Source: Paratrimastix pyriformis
Lineage: Eukaryota > Preaxostyla > Paratrimastigidae
Length of the DNA: 64,000 nt
NCBI GenBank assembly: GCA_027972325.1
Contig: JAPMOS010000059.1
Location: 124,001 to 188,000, forward strand
Direction of reading: 5' to 3'
Shown: positions 13,520 to 56,611 of the stretch, one piece after another
Layout of the letters: each line of letters begins with the position of its first letter
Numbering within the stretch: the stretch's first letter is position 1
The notes under the pieces: generated by a model
Seen by the model: only the letters and a program-made list of their open reading frames with translations
The model's database searches: none
Told to the model about the DNA's origin: nothing
Position numbers and translations under genes: made by a program

Positions 13520-16500
13520 ACGAAGAAAAGCGGGCCCGCATTCCCAAAAAGAGCCGCCGGTCTCAGGTGCCCCCCGTTGGAGCCTCAAAAGGCGGGACCA
13601 AAAGATGAAGCCCAGATCTCTCCTCGTCTTCCTCTTGACACTCCTTTGGGCCCGCGCGGCTTTCGCCACCTGGTGCACAGATGGCAGCTCGGTGGTGTTG
13701 ACGGACTATGAGGGCACAATCATGGAAGGTGATGGCATCCCAACCAGCATGGACCCGAATGTGGAGGGAAAGTACTGTTCCTGGACCATCCAGCCCAACC
13801 CACCAATCGATCCGGCAACCCAGACGATTCGCCTGGACTTTTCGTCTGTCCTGCCGCCACGATCATTTCATCACACGATCTGTGTTTTTTCTTTCTTCCT
13901 TGGGATGCAGCTACATGGGCCTCTCCTTTATGATGGCGGACCTTGCAGTTACAGACTATCCCAGTTTCTATCGGTATGATTTCTCGGGTCCAAGTGAACC
14001 AGGCATGACACCCGTCCCGGCCCCTGTGGAGAGTCTGGGTGTGGCCCTTGGTTTGGAACTGAATACCCCATCGGGCGTGAGCAGCGGCTTCATCGTCAAG
14101 TGGAAGGTCTGGCTGCCGCACGGCACTAGCCACATTTCCCACATCGGGCTTGTTTGGTGTCTATTTCACCGCAGGTCGTGCCCCGTGTGCCCCGGGTGCC
14201 CCAGTGCGACCCCATGGCCTTCCCCGTCCTGTACGATCGGTCAGGCGCCATCTCGGACGGCTGGGGCAACTACTACGCCGATTGGGGCTGCCACTGGGAA
14301 CTGAATCCCTTCGTGAGCAGCGACGGGATCGCCCCGCCTGCAGCCTCCCCCGGTGAGTCCATCACGGTCCACCTCGAGTCTGTAATTGCACACCACCCTC
14401 CTCAGGGACGTTTGCTAACCTCTTTCGAAACGCTCTATCTTGCCCCACAGCCACATCGATCTTGGGACCGACTGGGCCTACCTCCATGTCACAGACGGAA
14501 CCCAAGACGTCTTCTGGACCGGCCACACCCCCTCGTGTGCCATCTTCCAGGCCGCCCCAGGCGAATCCGTGTTAGTCGAATTCTACACAAATCATGTCTG
14601 CGTGCCTCACTTGGTTGCCTCTGGCATCCGCCACTGTGGGACGCGGTTTTCATCGACCCCTCCGCAATGTGTGCGCAGTACTTCACCTACACGGGCTTCG
14701 ATCTGAGCTACACGACCGAGCCGGCGCCGGCGGTGTGCCCGGCTGCGGACTTTGTGGCGGCCAGCTTCAGCCAGGCCGAGGTGGACGGGGACCGGCTGGT
14801 GGTGACCACCACGGGCTACGCGCTGTCCGAGTACCGCATCGCCCAGGGGCCGCCCACCACCCAGACCAACCCGGCCTGCGTGCTGCCCGCCGTGCGGCAC
14901 GTGGCCGACCCGGCGGGGGCCCCCTGCGCCACCGAGCTGTCGGCCTGCGTGCTGCTGAGCACCCTGGCCAGCTGCCCCGACGTGAGCACCGAGATGGTGG
15001 CCGCGGACACGCTGCAGTGGCGGGTGCCGCTGCACGTGCTGTCGACCGTGCAGACGGGCGTGGACCCCTACGGGGAGCCGGTCTTCGGGACCCGGTGGCA
15101 GTCGATGGACCTGCTGATCGACCAGACGGTCTCGGTGGAGGCCAGCGCCACCGTGCACGCCATGCACCTGGTCAACTTCACGGGCTTCGAGAAGGGCGAC
15201 TCGTACTTCGACCAGACGGCCGACGAGTACGTGCTGCACTTCAGCATCTGGACCAACCAGCCCTACCTGCAGGACCTCGCCACGGGGCCCTGGCTGGAGG
15301 AGCTGACGGCCCCGGTGGACCCGGCGCTGATCACCTTTGCCCGCAACCCGGCCGCCGACCAGAACTGCGACGACGGGGGCGGGCCGGCCGACCCGACGCG
15401 CTTCTGCGAGCGGGCCTACGTGATGACCATCCACGGGCAGCCCAACACGTGCCTGCTGGAGGGCCTCTACACGATCGGCATCCACGTGGTGTGCCGCGAG
15501 GGCGAGCACTGCCCCAGCGGGACCGAGGGCGACTACTTCGCCCAGGTGGTCATCGTGCCGGGCAGCTGCGAGGCCACCCTGATCGAGGTGCTGGTCACGG
15601 GCGAGCTGTGGGTCGAGATGGACGGCGGCACGGCCCTGGCCTGGGGCCGCCGGGGCACGGTCATGGGCCAGCTGCACGCCGACACGACCCTGGCCGCCTC
15701 GCGGCTGCACGAGCTCTACATGTGCCTGCTGCCCCTGGCCCCGGGCACCACGGCCTGCTCGGAGAACCCCTACGTGCTGCTGGTGGTGGACGACGCCCTG
15801 ACCCCGCTGGCCGTGTCGCTCCACGGCGAGTACACCCACAGCACGATGCTCTACAACACCACCTTCGACCTGGACCTGATGGCCTTCCACTACACCCTGG
15901 GCGTGGACCCCAACCCCAACCTGATCACCGAGCTGCAGTTCGACGCGGTCTTCGACAGCTTCGTCCCGGGCCATGTCGACCCCCCGCCCGGCGCCAACCG
16001 CAACGCCAACGGCAACGGCCCCGCCATGCACACCACGCGCACCACGACCACCAGCCGCCAGACGGTCCGCCCGGCCGGCCGCGGCCAGACCCAGACCCTG
16101 ACCTCGACCAAGGCGGCCACCAAGGGCACGAAGGGAACCACAGCCAATCCCAAGTACCCGCACCAGCAGCAGAACCCGAAGCAGCAGCAGCAGCATGGCA
16201 TCCAGGCCGCCAAGCAGCAGTCTGATCGTCAGATCCAGTTCCTCAACCGGCTGCGTCAAACCCAGCAGCAGTCCCAGCAGCATGTGCCCACCTTCACCTC
16301 GGTCCAGCACCGCCAGAAGACCACCACCACCACCACCACCACCACCACCAAGCAGCAGCAGCAGCAGAAACAGCAAAACACCCGGCGCATCGGCGGCCAG
16401 CAGAAGCAGCCCCTGTACGGCAAGCAGCCGCAGCCCATCCAGAACCGGCAGAAGCCGAACCTGGTTGTGCCTCCCCGCACCCATCAGCAGCAGCAGCAGT

Positions 16501-17144
16501 GGCAGCAGTGGAAGGGCCAGCGGCACACCCAGAGGATGATGTGGATCAGCCCCCGGCGCACCATCAACCGCCCCTACCGGACCGCCAACGGGGACGGCGA
16601 GGACCAGGGCCCCCTGGTGCCCTTGGCCAACACCCAGCTCCACGCCAAGCTGGCCATCCAAGGCGCCAACAGTCCGTTGCCCCCCCCCCCCCCCCCCCCC
16701 CCCAGCCCACTGCCCTGCCAGGCCCTGCACCCCCGCCACTCTGTCCATTCCCTGCCCATCCATCCACTTCTGACACTCACACACACACTCACCCCCGCTC
16801 TGGTCCGTCGCCCTGCAGCCCCCGTGACGCCCGAGCCGACCCCCGGCACCCCGACGGGCACCACCTTCAACTGGGGCACGGTGGCCCTGGTTGCGGGCAC
16901 GGTGGGCGGGACCCTGCTGGTGGTGGGCTGCGTGGTGGCGGCCCTGGTGGCGGTCCGCTCGTGGCGCCAGCGGGTCCACCAGCGCGAGGCGGCCGCCCCG
17001 GCCACGGAGGCCGAGGAGTGCCGCCCCAGCCAGGCGGCCAACCCCCGGGTGGAGGTCCTCAAGGCCGTCGTGGGCACCAGCTCGGCCGTCTCGCCCGCCC
17101 TGTCGCACCCCGCCCAGCGGCACACCCCCGCCCCCACCCTGTAA
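13520..17144 (+). repeat. Right arm of large inverted duplication
   Basis: Begins about 85 bp upstream of copy B (AAAGAGCCGCCGGTCTCAGG) and runs to its stop. It is the inverse of 3227-6950. The spacer of about 6.6 kb contains BBS4 and the HIT4-like gene. Confidence 0.85.
13605..17144 (+). CDS. Type I membrane protein with CUB-like ectodomain and Gln-rich stalk, copy B
   Basis: The start MKPRSLLVFLLTLLWARAAF is a signal peptide. Exon 1 ends IRLDFS at donor GTCTGT. Exon 2 opens YMGLSFMMADLAVTDY and ends SGFIVKWK, completing a CUB-like fold. Exon 3 (SGAISDGWGNYYADWGC) and exon 4 (HIDLGTDWAYLHVTDGTQDV) make a second such module ending EFYTNHVC. The main exon starts near 14682 with YFTYTGFDLSYTTEPAPAVC and carries the unassigned Cys-containing domain, a TTRTTTTSRQTVRP stretch, (ACC)n-encoded Thr and Gln-rich repeats. 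After an intron with a C-run near 16680, the last exon encodes the membrane helix and a tail ending HTPAPTL, as in copy A. The shared middle exon differs from copy A at very few sites, for example VAADTLQWRV against VAADTLRWRV. Confidence 0.75.
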
Positions 17145-17401
17145 TAATTCTTGCAAGGCAATTGTGATGAGAGGGCGTTGCGTGCTCACTTCGTCCACGG
17201 ACATGCCATCAATCGGCTCGTCCCCCACCCCACCCCACCCCACCCCCACTCCCACCCCTCCATTTCCCTGATTTGTTTCCCTATTTGCACAGGTTTTTTT
17301 TTTTGTCATTTTCAAAGTTCTTTGTGCTTCCGGCATTGTTCGACAAAACCAGCAAGTCCATTCGACCCAGAGGAGGAATGAAAGGTGTGCGGATGGGGAT
17401 T
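17145..17401. other. Convergent intergenic region
   Basis: Lies between the stops of CUB-like copy B (+) and CFAP298 (-). It has a CCCCACCC-rich patch near 17220-17260 and a T-run near 17296. No gene is seen. Confidence 0.5.
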
Positions 17402-19575
17402 CTACCGCCACGAGACGGGGCCCCCCGCGCCGAGGGAGGTCGGGCGAGCCCACTCGGCCCGGCCCTCCTCGCCAAGCTCCTCCGCCTCGGCCTTCATCCG
17501 CTGTCCCGCCGACGGGCATGAGAGCCGCGAAAAGAGGGCAGGCAGGGTCGGTAAGAATGAGATTGTGGTGCAGAGTTGAGTTGGGGGGCATGAGAGCCGC
17601 GAAAGAGGGCAGGCAGGGGTCGGTAAGAATGAGGGGCGCCGAGTTGGGGGACAGGCGGGGGGGAGATGGTCATGAAGGCGAGGGGGGGGTGTAACCCAAG
17701 GAAGGGTCAAGAACGGGGAGAGAGACGGGCGGAACAGGTGAGAATTGCTGTGTGTTGTGTGTGTGTGTGTGGGGGGAAGAGGGAGGGGGAGAGGGGGAGA
17801 GGGGGAGAGAGGCCGGGGGTATCGTCATGCGAACCTTCTCCTCTTCCTGGCGGTGGTACCAGTATGCCATCATCTGCTTCTCCTCATCAGTGGACATGGG
17901 CGCCTCACGGGCCGGGGCCATCGAGCCTCCCTGCACCCAGCACAGCCCCACAAGGGCGAAGGGGAAGGGAGAGAGAGGGAGGGGGGTTGGAAGATGAGAA
18001 GAGGGACTCGACCTCACACCGTCCGTCGACCTCACTCCTCCGTCGACCTCACCCGCCCCCCTGGCATGGACCCAGACGGTCTTTGTGCCGAGCAGCCCCC
18101 GCATCAAGTCCTATCTCACTCCACAACCTTTGGCATGATCCGCAGATACCATGCCGCGCTCTCCCCCTCCGACCTTGAACTTGCATGCCTCCCTGTGCAT
18201 GCCTTTGTCTGTGTTTTGATTTTTTTTGTCGACCTCACCCCTGTCGCTGTCGACCTTACCCGTCCGTCGATCACCCCGTCGACTTCCACCCGTCGCCGTC
18301 GACCTCACCCACGGACCCGAGTCAGCATGCAGACGGCCTTTGTACGCACCGTGCAGCCCCGCATGAAGTCCAATCTCACTCTGTCGACCTCACCCCGTCG
18401 ACCTCACCCCGTCGACCTCACCCCGTCGACCTCACCCCGTCGACCTCACCCACGGACCCGAGTCAGCATGCAGACGGCCTTTGTACGCTCCGTGCAGCCC
18501 CGCATGAAGTCCAATCTCACCCCGTCGACCTCACCCCGTCGACCCCACCCACGGACCCGAGTCAGCTTGCAGACGGCCTTTGTGCGCTCCGTGCAGCCCC
18601 GCATGAAGTCCTTCAGGGGCCGGCCGCGCTCGATCTGCCGGTTGGAGAACCAGAGCATCGCCGTCGCGGGGTCCAGAATGTCCTTCGCGAACTGCGTGCG
18701 GGTGTGTGTGTGTGTGTGGGGGGAGGGAGGGAGGGGGGCGAGAGGAGTGAGGGCAAGGAGGAGGAGAGGGGCGTGGGAACAGGAAATGAGGTTCGTACAA
18801 AGAGTCTCGAGGGGTGGTGAGGGTGGGTGGTGCGCTGGGGTTACGGACCGCGCATGTGGTGAGGTCCTCCTGGTTGTCGAGGATGATCCGGACGGGGTCG
18901 AACTCAGGCAGCCCTTGCGGATAGGCAATCATGACAGCGCCCCTACAACAATCAAGTCGACATCAAATGGGTGATGATGACAGCTGGGAAAAAGGGCAGA
19001 CCGCAGCCGAGCGAGGCCCTCCTCGAGAACGGGCAGAGAGATGGCATGTCGGACGAGGTTCTCCTGGGGAAGGAAAAGTGACGCAAAAAGTAGGCGTGGA
19101 ACGTGACGGACCTTGTTTGTGATGGCGGTGACCTCTTCGACAGTCTTCATGAGCGTCTCCCGGACGGCCTGAATGGGGGCTTCGATGATGAACAGAAATC
19201 AAATGAGAAATTCGGCGCAAAATGTAATGATGTCATACCTTGGCCAGTTCGAAGACCGTTGGGATCTGGACAGTACTCTGCCACGCCGGGAACACATGCC
19301 GCCTTGATCTTCTCAAGCTCTTCCTGAGGCAAGCACTCGTCCAAGCCCTGGCCGCGAAAATAATACCGGAGTACATTCGCAGCGCGGCAGACCTGCGTTT
19401 CTGGCGGCCTTTGGGGGCCATGTTGCGCGAGATCGGGAACCACCATGAGAAGGCGCTTCACCTTCAAGTACAGATTGAGAATATTAACCAAGTCAGCGAT
19501 CACCTGGTCGACGGGTGTATTGAGTGTCGTCTCATAGACGAATTCGTGCTCGTTCTTTTTCAAATGAATCAGCAT
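17402..19575 (-). CDS. CFAP298: CFAP298 (C21orf59/Kurly), cilia motility and dynein-arm assembly factor
   Basis: CFAP298 is a cytosolic factor needed for dynein arm assembly and cilia motility. It starts at 19575 with MLIHLKKNEHEFVYETTL and continues LYLKVKRLLMVVPDLAQHG. Minus-strand exons then give APIQAVRETLMKTVEEVTAI, ENLVRHAISLPVLEEGL, RGAVMIAYPQGLPEFDPVRI, DPATAMLWFSNRQIERGRPL, DFMRGCTERTKAVCKLTR, MAPAREAPMSTDEEKQMMAY with WYHRQEEEK, and RMKAEAEELGEEGRAEWARP ending VSWR. This follows human CFAP298 block by block as I remember it (AVMIVYPMGLPPYDPIR, APAREPIISSEEQKQL, YYHRRQEELK, WRPR end). Splice phases agree throughout. One intron carries degenerate copies of the DFMRGC exon. Confidence 0.92.
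17514..17632 (-). repeat. Two tandem copies of a 45-bp unit at the last CFAP298 acceptor
   Basis: GGGCATGAGAGCCGCGAAAA plus GAGGGCAGGCAGGGTCGGTAA occurs at 17514-17562 and again at 17587-17632, just upstream (in minus orientation) of the last CFAP298 exon. Confidence 0.85.
18064..18612 (-). repeat. Exon echoes: degenerate copies of a CFAP298 exon and its donor
   Basis: The coding exon end (about 18552-18612) reads in minus sense GACTTCATGCGGGGCTGCAC and ends CTGACTCGG|GTCCGTGGG. Copies of these 60 bases, donor included, lie at 18451-18510, 18310-18370 and, more decayed, 18064-18110. They are separated by GTCGACCTCACCCC tandem units. The echoes would encode DFMRGCTERTKAVCMLTR and DFMRGCTVRTKAVCMLTR, but no convincing acceptor precedes them. 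Confidence 0.9.
18131..18226 (+). repeat. Intronic repeat shared with the XPR1-like intron
   Basis: Second copy of the element at 833-945: GCATGATCCGCAGATACC, GCGCTCTCCCCCTCCGACCT and CTTGCATGCCTCCCTGTG. Confidence 0.75.
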
Positions 19576-19789
19576 GGTGTATGGTGCCTGTTGGGGGCTG
19601 TTGGCGTTAGGTCCGAGGTTGTTGACCGGACAGATGGGGAGGGGATCTGGTGAAAACACCCATGTTCCCCGCGACAAGGTGCGGGGAGCTTCTGTCTTTG
19701 ATCAGGCTGGAAAATCCTGGGTGGGCTGGAATAATTCCACCCGTTCCCCATTCCCTTCCCGTGATGGCAAGCGGGTCGATCTCATTCTT

Positions 19790-21543
19790 TTAGTCGAATT
19801 CCTCACCCACAGTCCGCTTTCGGGAGAGTCGCTTCGCCCGTCTCAATCGCTTCACCCGGCGCTTCCGGGGATCCTCTTCGTCGTCCCGCGCCTTTGGATG
19901 AGGCCGACCCGTCAGCCTGGCGCCAGGACCGCTCTCCACAGCACCGGGAGCCGCTGGGCGCGCGGAGGAGGGCAGGGTACCACTCGGGGCAAGACCGCCA
20001 GCCCGTTGTTGACGATAGGAGGCGATGGCCCTGGCTCGAGCGTCCTGTGGATGGGAAAATGGACATGAGGTTGATGATGGCAAGCGAGGGAGGAAGAGAT
20101 CAACCCGGGAGAGAGTCTCGCCGGACCATCAGATCCGTCGCCTGCTTGGCGCCCATATCCCTGAGGCGCTCCTTGGCAAAGTGGGTCCTGGGCGCCGCCG
20201 CCGGGGGGGCCGTCTTGGCCGCCTTGGATTCCTCCTCGGCCTCGGCCCCGATCTTCTTGCGGGTGTCCCGATTCTCCAGTGCGCCCCGCTTGCGTGGGGC
20301 CACCTTGGGCCGGGTGTCGGCAGGCTTCTTGCGGCGCAAGACCCCACCGTCGTCCTCCTCGTCGGCGCCCACGGACTGGGCGCGGGTCTTGGGCGGCGTG
20401 GGCTGCTCTTCGGCCTCTGGATGGAGCAGCTTCTCAAAGAGAAACCCGGTGGCACGGTGGCGCGTTTGGGCGGCCGCGGCGTTGGGGTCCTCGCCCCGCA
20501 TGGCCGCCTCGACAATCTCGCGAGCGGAGAGTTTCTGAAGAAAAAGGGGATGAGACCCGGGGGGGGGGGGGGTTAGGCAGACCTTTTTGGGAACTTGCCG
20601 GAAAATGGGCGGTTGAGCGGCCTGCACACCAAACGGCACGTGATCCTTCAGCTTGGCGAAGTCCTCCTTGATGGACCGATCGGCCCCGGCCATGATCTCG
20701 TTGCTGTCCTCGATGTCCAGGTCGGGGTCAATCTCCAGACCCCGTTCGAGTGCATCAGGGGCGGCATCCTCAACGACGGGGTTCTTGCGACGGTGCCGGC
20801 CACCATCCTCCTCCTCGTCTTCGTCGCTGCTCTGGTTGGGGTTGCGCTCCGGAGATGCGTCATCGTCATCGCTGCGGTCGCTCTCACCCTCGGCGGAAGA
20901 GGCGTCGGAATCTGATGAGCTCTTCTTCTTTTGGGCCTGCTGTTTCTTCTTCTTGTCCTTGAGTCGTTGGAAATGCCTAAAGAGGGAGTTGGAACGGATG
21001 TGAGAATATCACCTCAACAGACGCTTTGGCCTTTTGATGCCGCTTCGTTTGCCGGAGAAACTCGGCCCGAACTGCGTGTGCCGATGCCCGATCGACACGC
21101 CTTGAAAAGGCCTCTTCACTCTCTGTGGCACGAGCTTTCATCGCGGATACGACTGTGGTCGTGGTGGATGATGGCTTGATGACAGAGCGGAGAGGACCAA
21201 CAATCAGAACAGGCGGAACAGTTTGCAAACCTGAATCTTGCGTCCAGGAAGCGGTGCTGGAACTGGTTTTGGGTTTTTCCGGGCCATCTTTTTGGCCTGC
21301 TTCTTCCGCTTCGCATCTTCTTTCGCCTTCAGCATGAGACGTAAAGAACGCGGCAACTCTAACGCGGGAAAGTTCAACCCGGTCTGAAAACACAGCGGGA
21401 CAGACGATCATCCTCGCCCTTTTGCGGTGGGGTCGCTTCCGAGAGCTTTGGCATGGACGTGAATTTCCCAAGGGTGATTCACCTCTCCGGAATGTGTCAA
21501 AGGGGCGGATGGTTGCGTTGATGCTTACGGATATCTTTTCCAT
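19790..21543 (-). CDS. CCDC137-like nucleolar protein
   Basis: Read on the minus strand, an N-terminal exon with basic SSRKRPHRKRARMI joins in phase to TGLNFPALELPRSLRLMLKA and KEDAKRKKQAKKMARKN. Then follow a Lys/Gln stretch (HFQRLKDKKKKQQAQKKK), an acidic Ser/Asp region, KLKDHVPFGVQAAQPPIF, and an Arg-rich end (RARAIASYRQQR, KRRVKRLRRAKRLSRKR) stopping at 19790. Human CCDC137 has the same order as I remember it: a basic start, a short helical motif after IPFRLREIM, a late FGEVVLQPPELT and a final RAVQAYRALKQR. CCDC137 is a nucleolar/chromosome-periphery RNA-associated protein; function here is inferred. The exact start is uncertain: 21543 is the first ATG in frame but overlaps a plus-strand candidate. 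Confidence 0.65.
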
Positions 21544-21715
21544 AAAACCACGACCATGGCACGACATTGACGAAGACGAACATGAAAAGGAGCGCGAATT
21601 CATTCCGGCCCCCTTCTTTCCTCTGATTTCGCTGATTTTTGGCCTTGGCGCTGTCGCTTTGGCAGTTTCGCTATGGGCTGCAAGTCTGTATTCAATAAAG
21701 AATCCCTCTCTCTGA
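21509..21715 (+). CDS. Candidate small single-pass membrane protein
   Basis: An open frame of 68 codons: MVALMLTDIFSIKPRPWHDI, an acidic DEDEHEKERE, then a hydrophobic helix LISLIFGLGAVALAVSLWAA and a short tail SIKNPSL. AATAAA sits just before its stop (21695). The charged-then-hydrophobic layout looks protein-like and the region is not part of a recognised exon apart from the 5' end of the CCDC137-like gene. No family was recognised. Confidence 0.35.
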   Translation: MVALMLTDIFSIKPRPWHDIDEDEHEKEREFIPAPFFPLISLIFGLGAVALAVSLWAASLYSIKNPSL

Positions 21716-21950
21716 AACCCCGGCCAAGACTGCAGGGGGAGTCTGAGTTCATATGTCCCCACTATTAGTGGGTTTGTCCAATTTTCCTCTTGCCAGGTTC
21801 CCTGACGGTCAGTTCCTGAGGTAGGGCGGCAGCTTGCCGATCGAGTTACTTTTTTTTCGTCCTTGTCATGCGTCTGTGACCATCGAAACCATCTTTCAAC
21901 CCCTCTGCTCAGCGGGCTCTGCGTATGCTCAAATTGTCACGAGCTTTCTC

Positions 21951-22953
21951 ATGCACTGCTACTGCCGGAGGCTAATCTTTACGAGATTGCTGATCCCAGC
22001 AACGCGCAGCCAGCAAGTTGCTGGGTTCGGTTCTCTCCTCGTCCAGTTTCTCGGATGGTTGGCTGCCGCGGGCCTCCTCGTTCTTTGTTCCTTCCCCGTC
22101 CGCGTCATTGAGCAGGCCTTCGTGAGGGAGATTTACAACTCCACTCCGCATTACGTGGGTGCAGGTCGAGCTTGAACTGGCGTGTGGGGTCTTTTCATCT
22201 GTGTCTGGTAGTGCTCTTCTTTTCCTGTGGAATTCTGCAACAGTGTATCTTTGCGGCGATTGAGTGGTACCATATTCACGCAAATTTGAGAACGGGTATC
22301 CACCCCCAACTGGGTCGCTGGTTGCCAATCCTCCGAGGTCTTCTCTCACTCTCGGCCATCTCGACCTTCGGGGTCATGATCGGTTTCATGATCACAGATT
22401 TCGTGGTCAGTGACTCCCCCTCGCTTCACCAGACATTCACGACCCATAGATGACACCCAACTGGTGGTCACCAGCTTCTCAGTCGCCGTGGGCCAACTTG
22501 GTCGCGATCTTTGAGTTCATAACGATTGGGCTCTTGGTACTTCTGCAATCTCTCGTGACCTTTGAGTTTTGGGGCATAGGATTCAAAACCAGCATCAAGT
22601 CTGCATCCAGCAACTCCTCCGGTGACCAACAACTCCTCCTCTGATGACAGGATGAAACGCCTGCGTCTGCCGTTAGAGCGACAAATGGGCCGAATTCGAC
22701 CGGCACCAGAGATCGTTTGAAACTGACGATGCAGCAGATGTGCGAGCGACTGCAGCGGTGATGGCGACGCCCATGATTGTAACTTGGGTGGGAGTCAGGA
22801 AACGGGATCTGGCTTGTATGATCTCACAGACCCCCCCGCCTCAAGAACATTCGTTTCCGGCGGGCCTACCAGCGGGAACATAACTGGCGGAAATCACTGC
22901 GAGTGCGCCATGAATCTCGGGAATCGGAGGCCGCGGCGCAGCCGAGCATCTGA
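21951..22953 (+). CDS. Candidate multi-pass membrane protein with basic C-terminal tail
   Basis: Four hydrophobic helices appear in separate phase-compatible exons: FLGWLAAAGLLVLCSFPVRV; LFFSCGILQQCIFAAIEW after a 46-bp intron (22166-22211); ILRGLLSLSAISTFGVMIGF; and ANLVAIFEFITIGLLVLLQS after the acceptor at 22449. A GTCTGC donor then joins to a tail ending RRAYQREHNWRKSLRVRHES and QPSI, with stop at 22951-22953. The first extracellular loop has an NST sequon. The spacing faintly recalls the Frag1/DRAM/Sfk1 family but is too short for me to claim it. The start is uncertain: 21951 is the only in-frame ATG, but upstream frames also look possible. Confidence 0.45.
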
Positions 22954-22991
22954 CGGAGTTTGCGCCTTTCACCTTGGTTGATTCATCCGAA

Positions 22992-23335
22992 ATGGTTTGT
23001 TTTCCTCCTTTTTCCCCTTCGGTGGGCCTTTGCGTCCCTGTTGGGAACGGACTTGATGGAATATTCGTCGCTTCTATTCATATGAAATACCACTTTTCTT
23101 GTTTTTTTGCGACGCAGGACGCTGGCACCGTGATCTTCATCCTCCTCATTATTTTCATCGCTCTGGTCGCTCTCTTCGCCTTCCTTGGCTGGTCCGAATT
23201 ACTTCTTTTGTCCCGGCCCGAACTCACCCTTCTGTCACACTCATTCGCCATCCTTTTTTCCTGTCCGTCGGCAATTTTCCCGACCCAACAAATAGGATGG
23301 CCCGCAAGCGCGCTCCTGCCACTGGCTCTTCCTAA
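22992..23335 (+). CDS. Candidate 38-residue membrane microprotein
   Basis: Three exons join in phase: ATG alone before donor GTTTGT (22994/22995), then 23118-23191, then 23296-23335. The product is MDAGTVIFILLIIFIALVAL, FAFLGW and a basic end MARKRAPATGSS. It would be one membrane helix with positive residues on the C-terminal side, like small subunits of membrane complexes. The upstream frame DSSEM is also open, so the start could lie earlier. No family was recognised. Confidence 0.35.
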
Positions 23336-24211
23336 ACGGATTGGAGCGTGCCGCACTCTCCGCTTTATCCCATCGCCAACCAACACACCCTTGTTATCTA
23401 TTCTCAACCCTCTTCTCTTCCAATATTCGCGAGGCCCCACACCACTCTTGAATCCACAAAGAATGCCGTCAACATCTTTCGCTCTCATTTCTTGCTCTCA
23501 GTTACCTTCGTTTTGGGTGTGCGTTCTGGAATCCCTCTCGCAAATCACGTTGAACACTCAACGACCACACACTGACACCGCTCTGCTGAAGTCCCCGGTT
23601 CCAACCCATGTCGTCCTTCTTGTCTTGGGTCCACACCACACCACACAACAAAGGAACACAAATGAGCCCAAACAAATCGGCCGAGTCGAAAAGTCCCAGA
23701 GTGGGGGCACCTTTTGCTGTTCACAATCGAGTTCATCCGAATCTTTGCTGTCGTCGGTCCGAATCGCTTCCCATGGGTCGAGGCAGAGTCAAACACTCGA
23801 TCCGCGGAGCGGTGGCGAGTGAGCACGGCCGGACAGCCGCCGGACAGCCGCCCGAGGTCGTCGGGGCGAGCCTGGGACCCGCCGACCACGACAGCAACCA
23901 GCTGGAGCAGCCGAGGCCGTGACCGGAATTTTATGTCGCGCAAGTTGAGCGAGGATTTGCCAGGGTCCCCCGACGAAGGCGAACTGACCCTGCAAGATGG
24001 CACGTTGTCAATGGATGACATGTGACAGGCTCAGAAAATGGGGAAGATCTTGTGGAACTTTGACGACAAGATAATTTGGGCATAAACAAAGGACATCATC
24101 AATCCAAGAAGCTCAAGCCAGGGCGAACTGTCGCATGGTTTCGTCGAAAAGTTGTTTTCTGCGGACAGCTGGCCATGCCAAGGACCGAGACTCCCTTCCC
24201 GTTTTGAAAAA
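23336..24211. other. Intergenic region before the dynein heavy chain
   Basis: Open frames of about 100 codons occur on both strands (for example 23772-23922 and 23930-24025), but none has a domain, helix or convincing splice context. I see no gene I would defend and no clear promoter box. Confidence 0.4.
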
Positions 24212-56455
<32,244 letters not shown>

Positions 56456-56611
56456 AGCTCGTGTTTCTCTTCCCTGTACACATTCTGTGCTGTTTCTTCG
56501 TTGTTTTTTTTCGCTTCATGCGAAGACCCGTCGCTCCATCCTCGTCCGGCTCATGCGTATCACCCACCGGGCAAACACAGCTCTTCCTCTCAACCGTTAC
56601 ATCAGGTTCAG

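Noticed and set aside
14607-17591. 994-codon minus-strand open frame
   Set aside because: Antisense shadow of CUB-like copy B, low-complexity Gly/Arg/Leu, no domain.
18310-18510. CFAP298 echo copies as true mutually exclusive exons
   Set aside because: Donors are intact but no polypyrimidine-AG acceptor precedes the copies; kept as a finding to test, not as exons.
23545-24025. Overlapping open frames of about 100-160 codons on both strands
   Set aside because: No domain, helix pattern or splice context; both strands open because of base composition.
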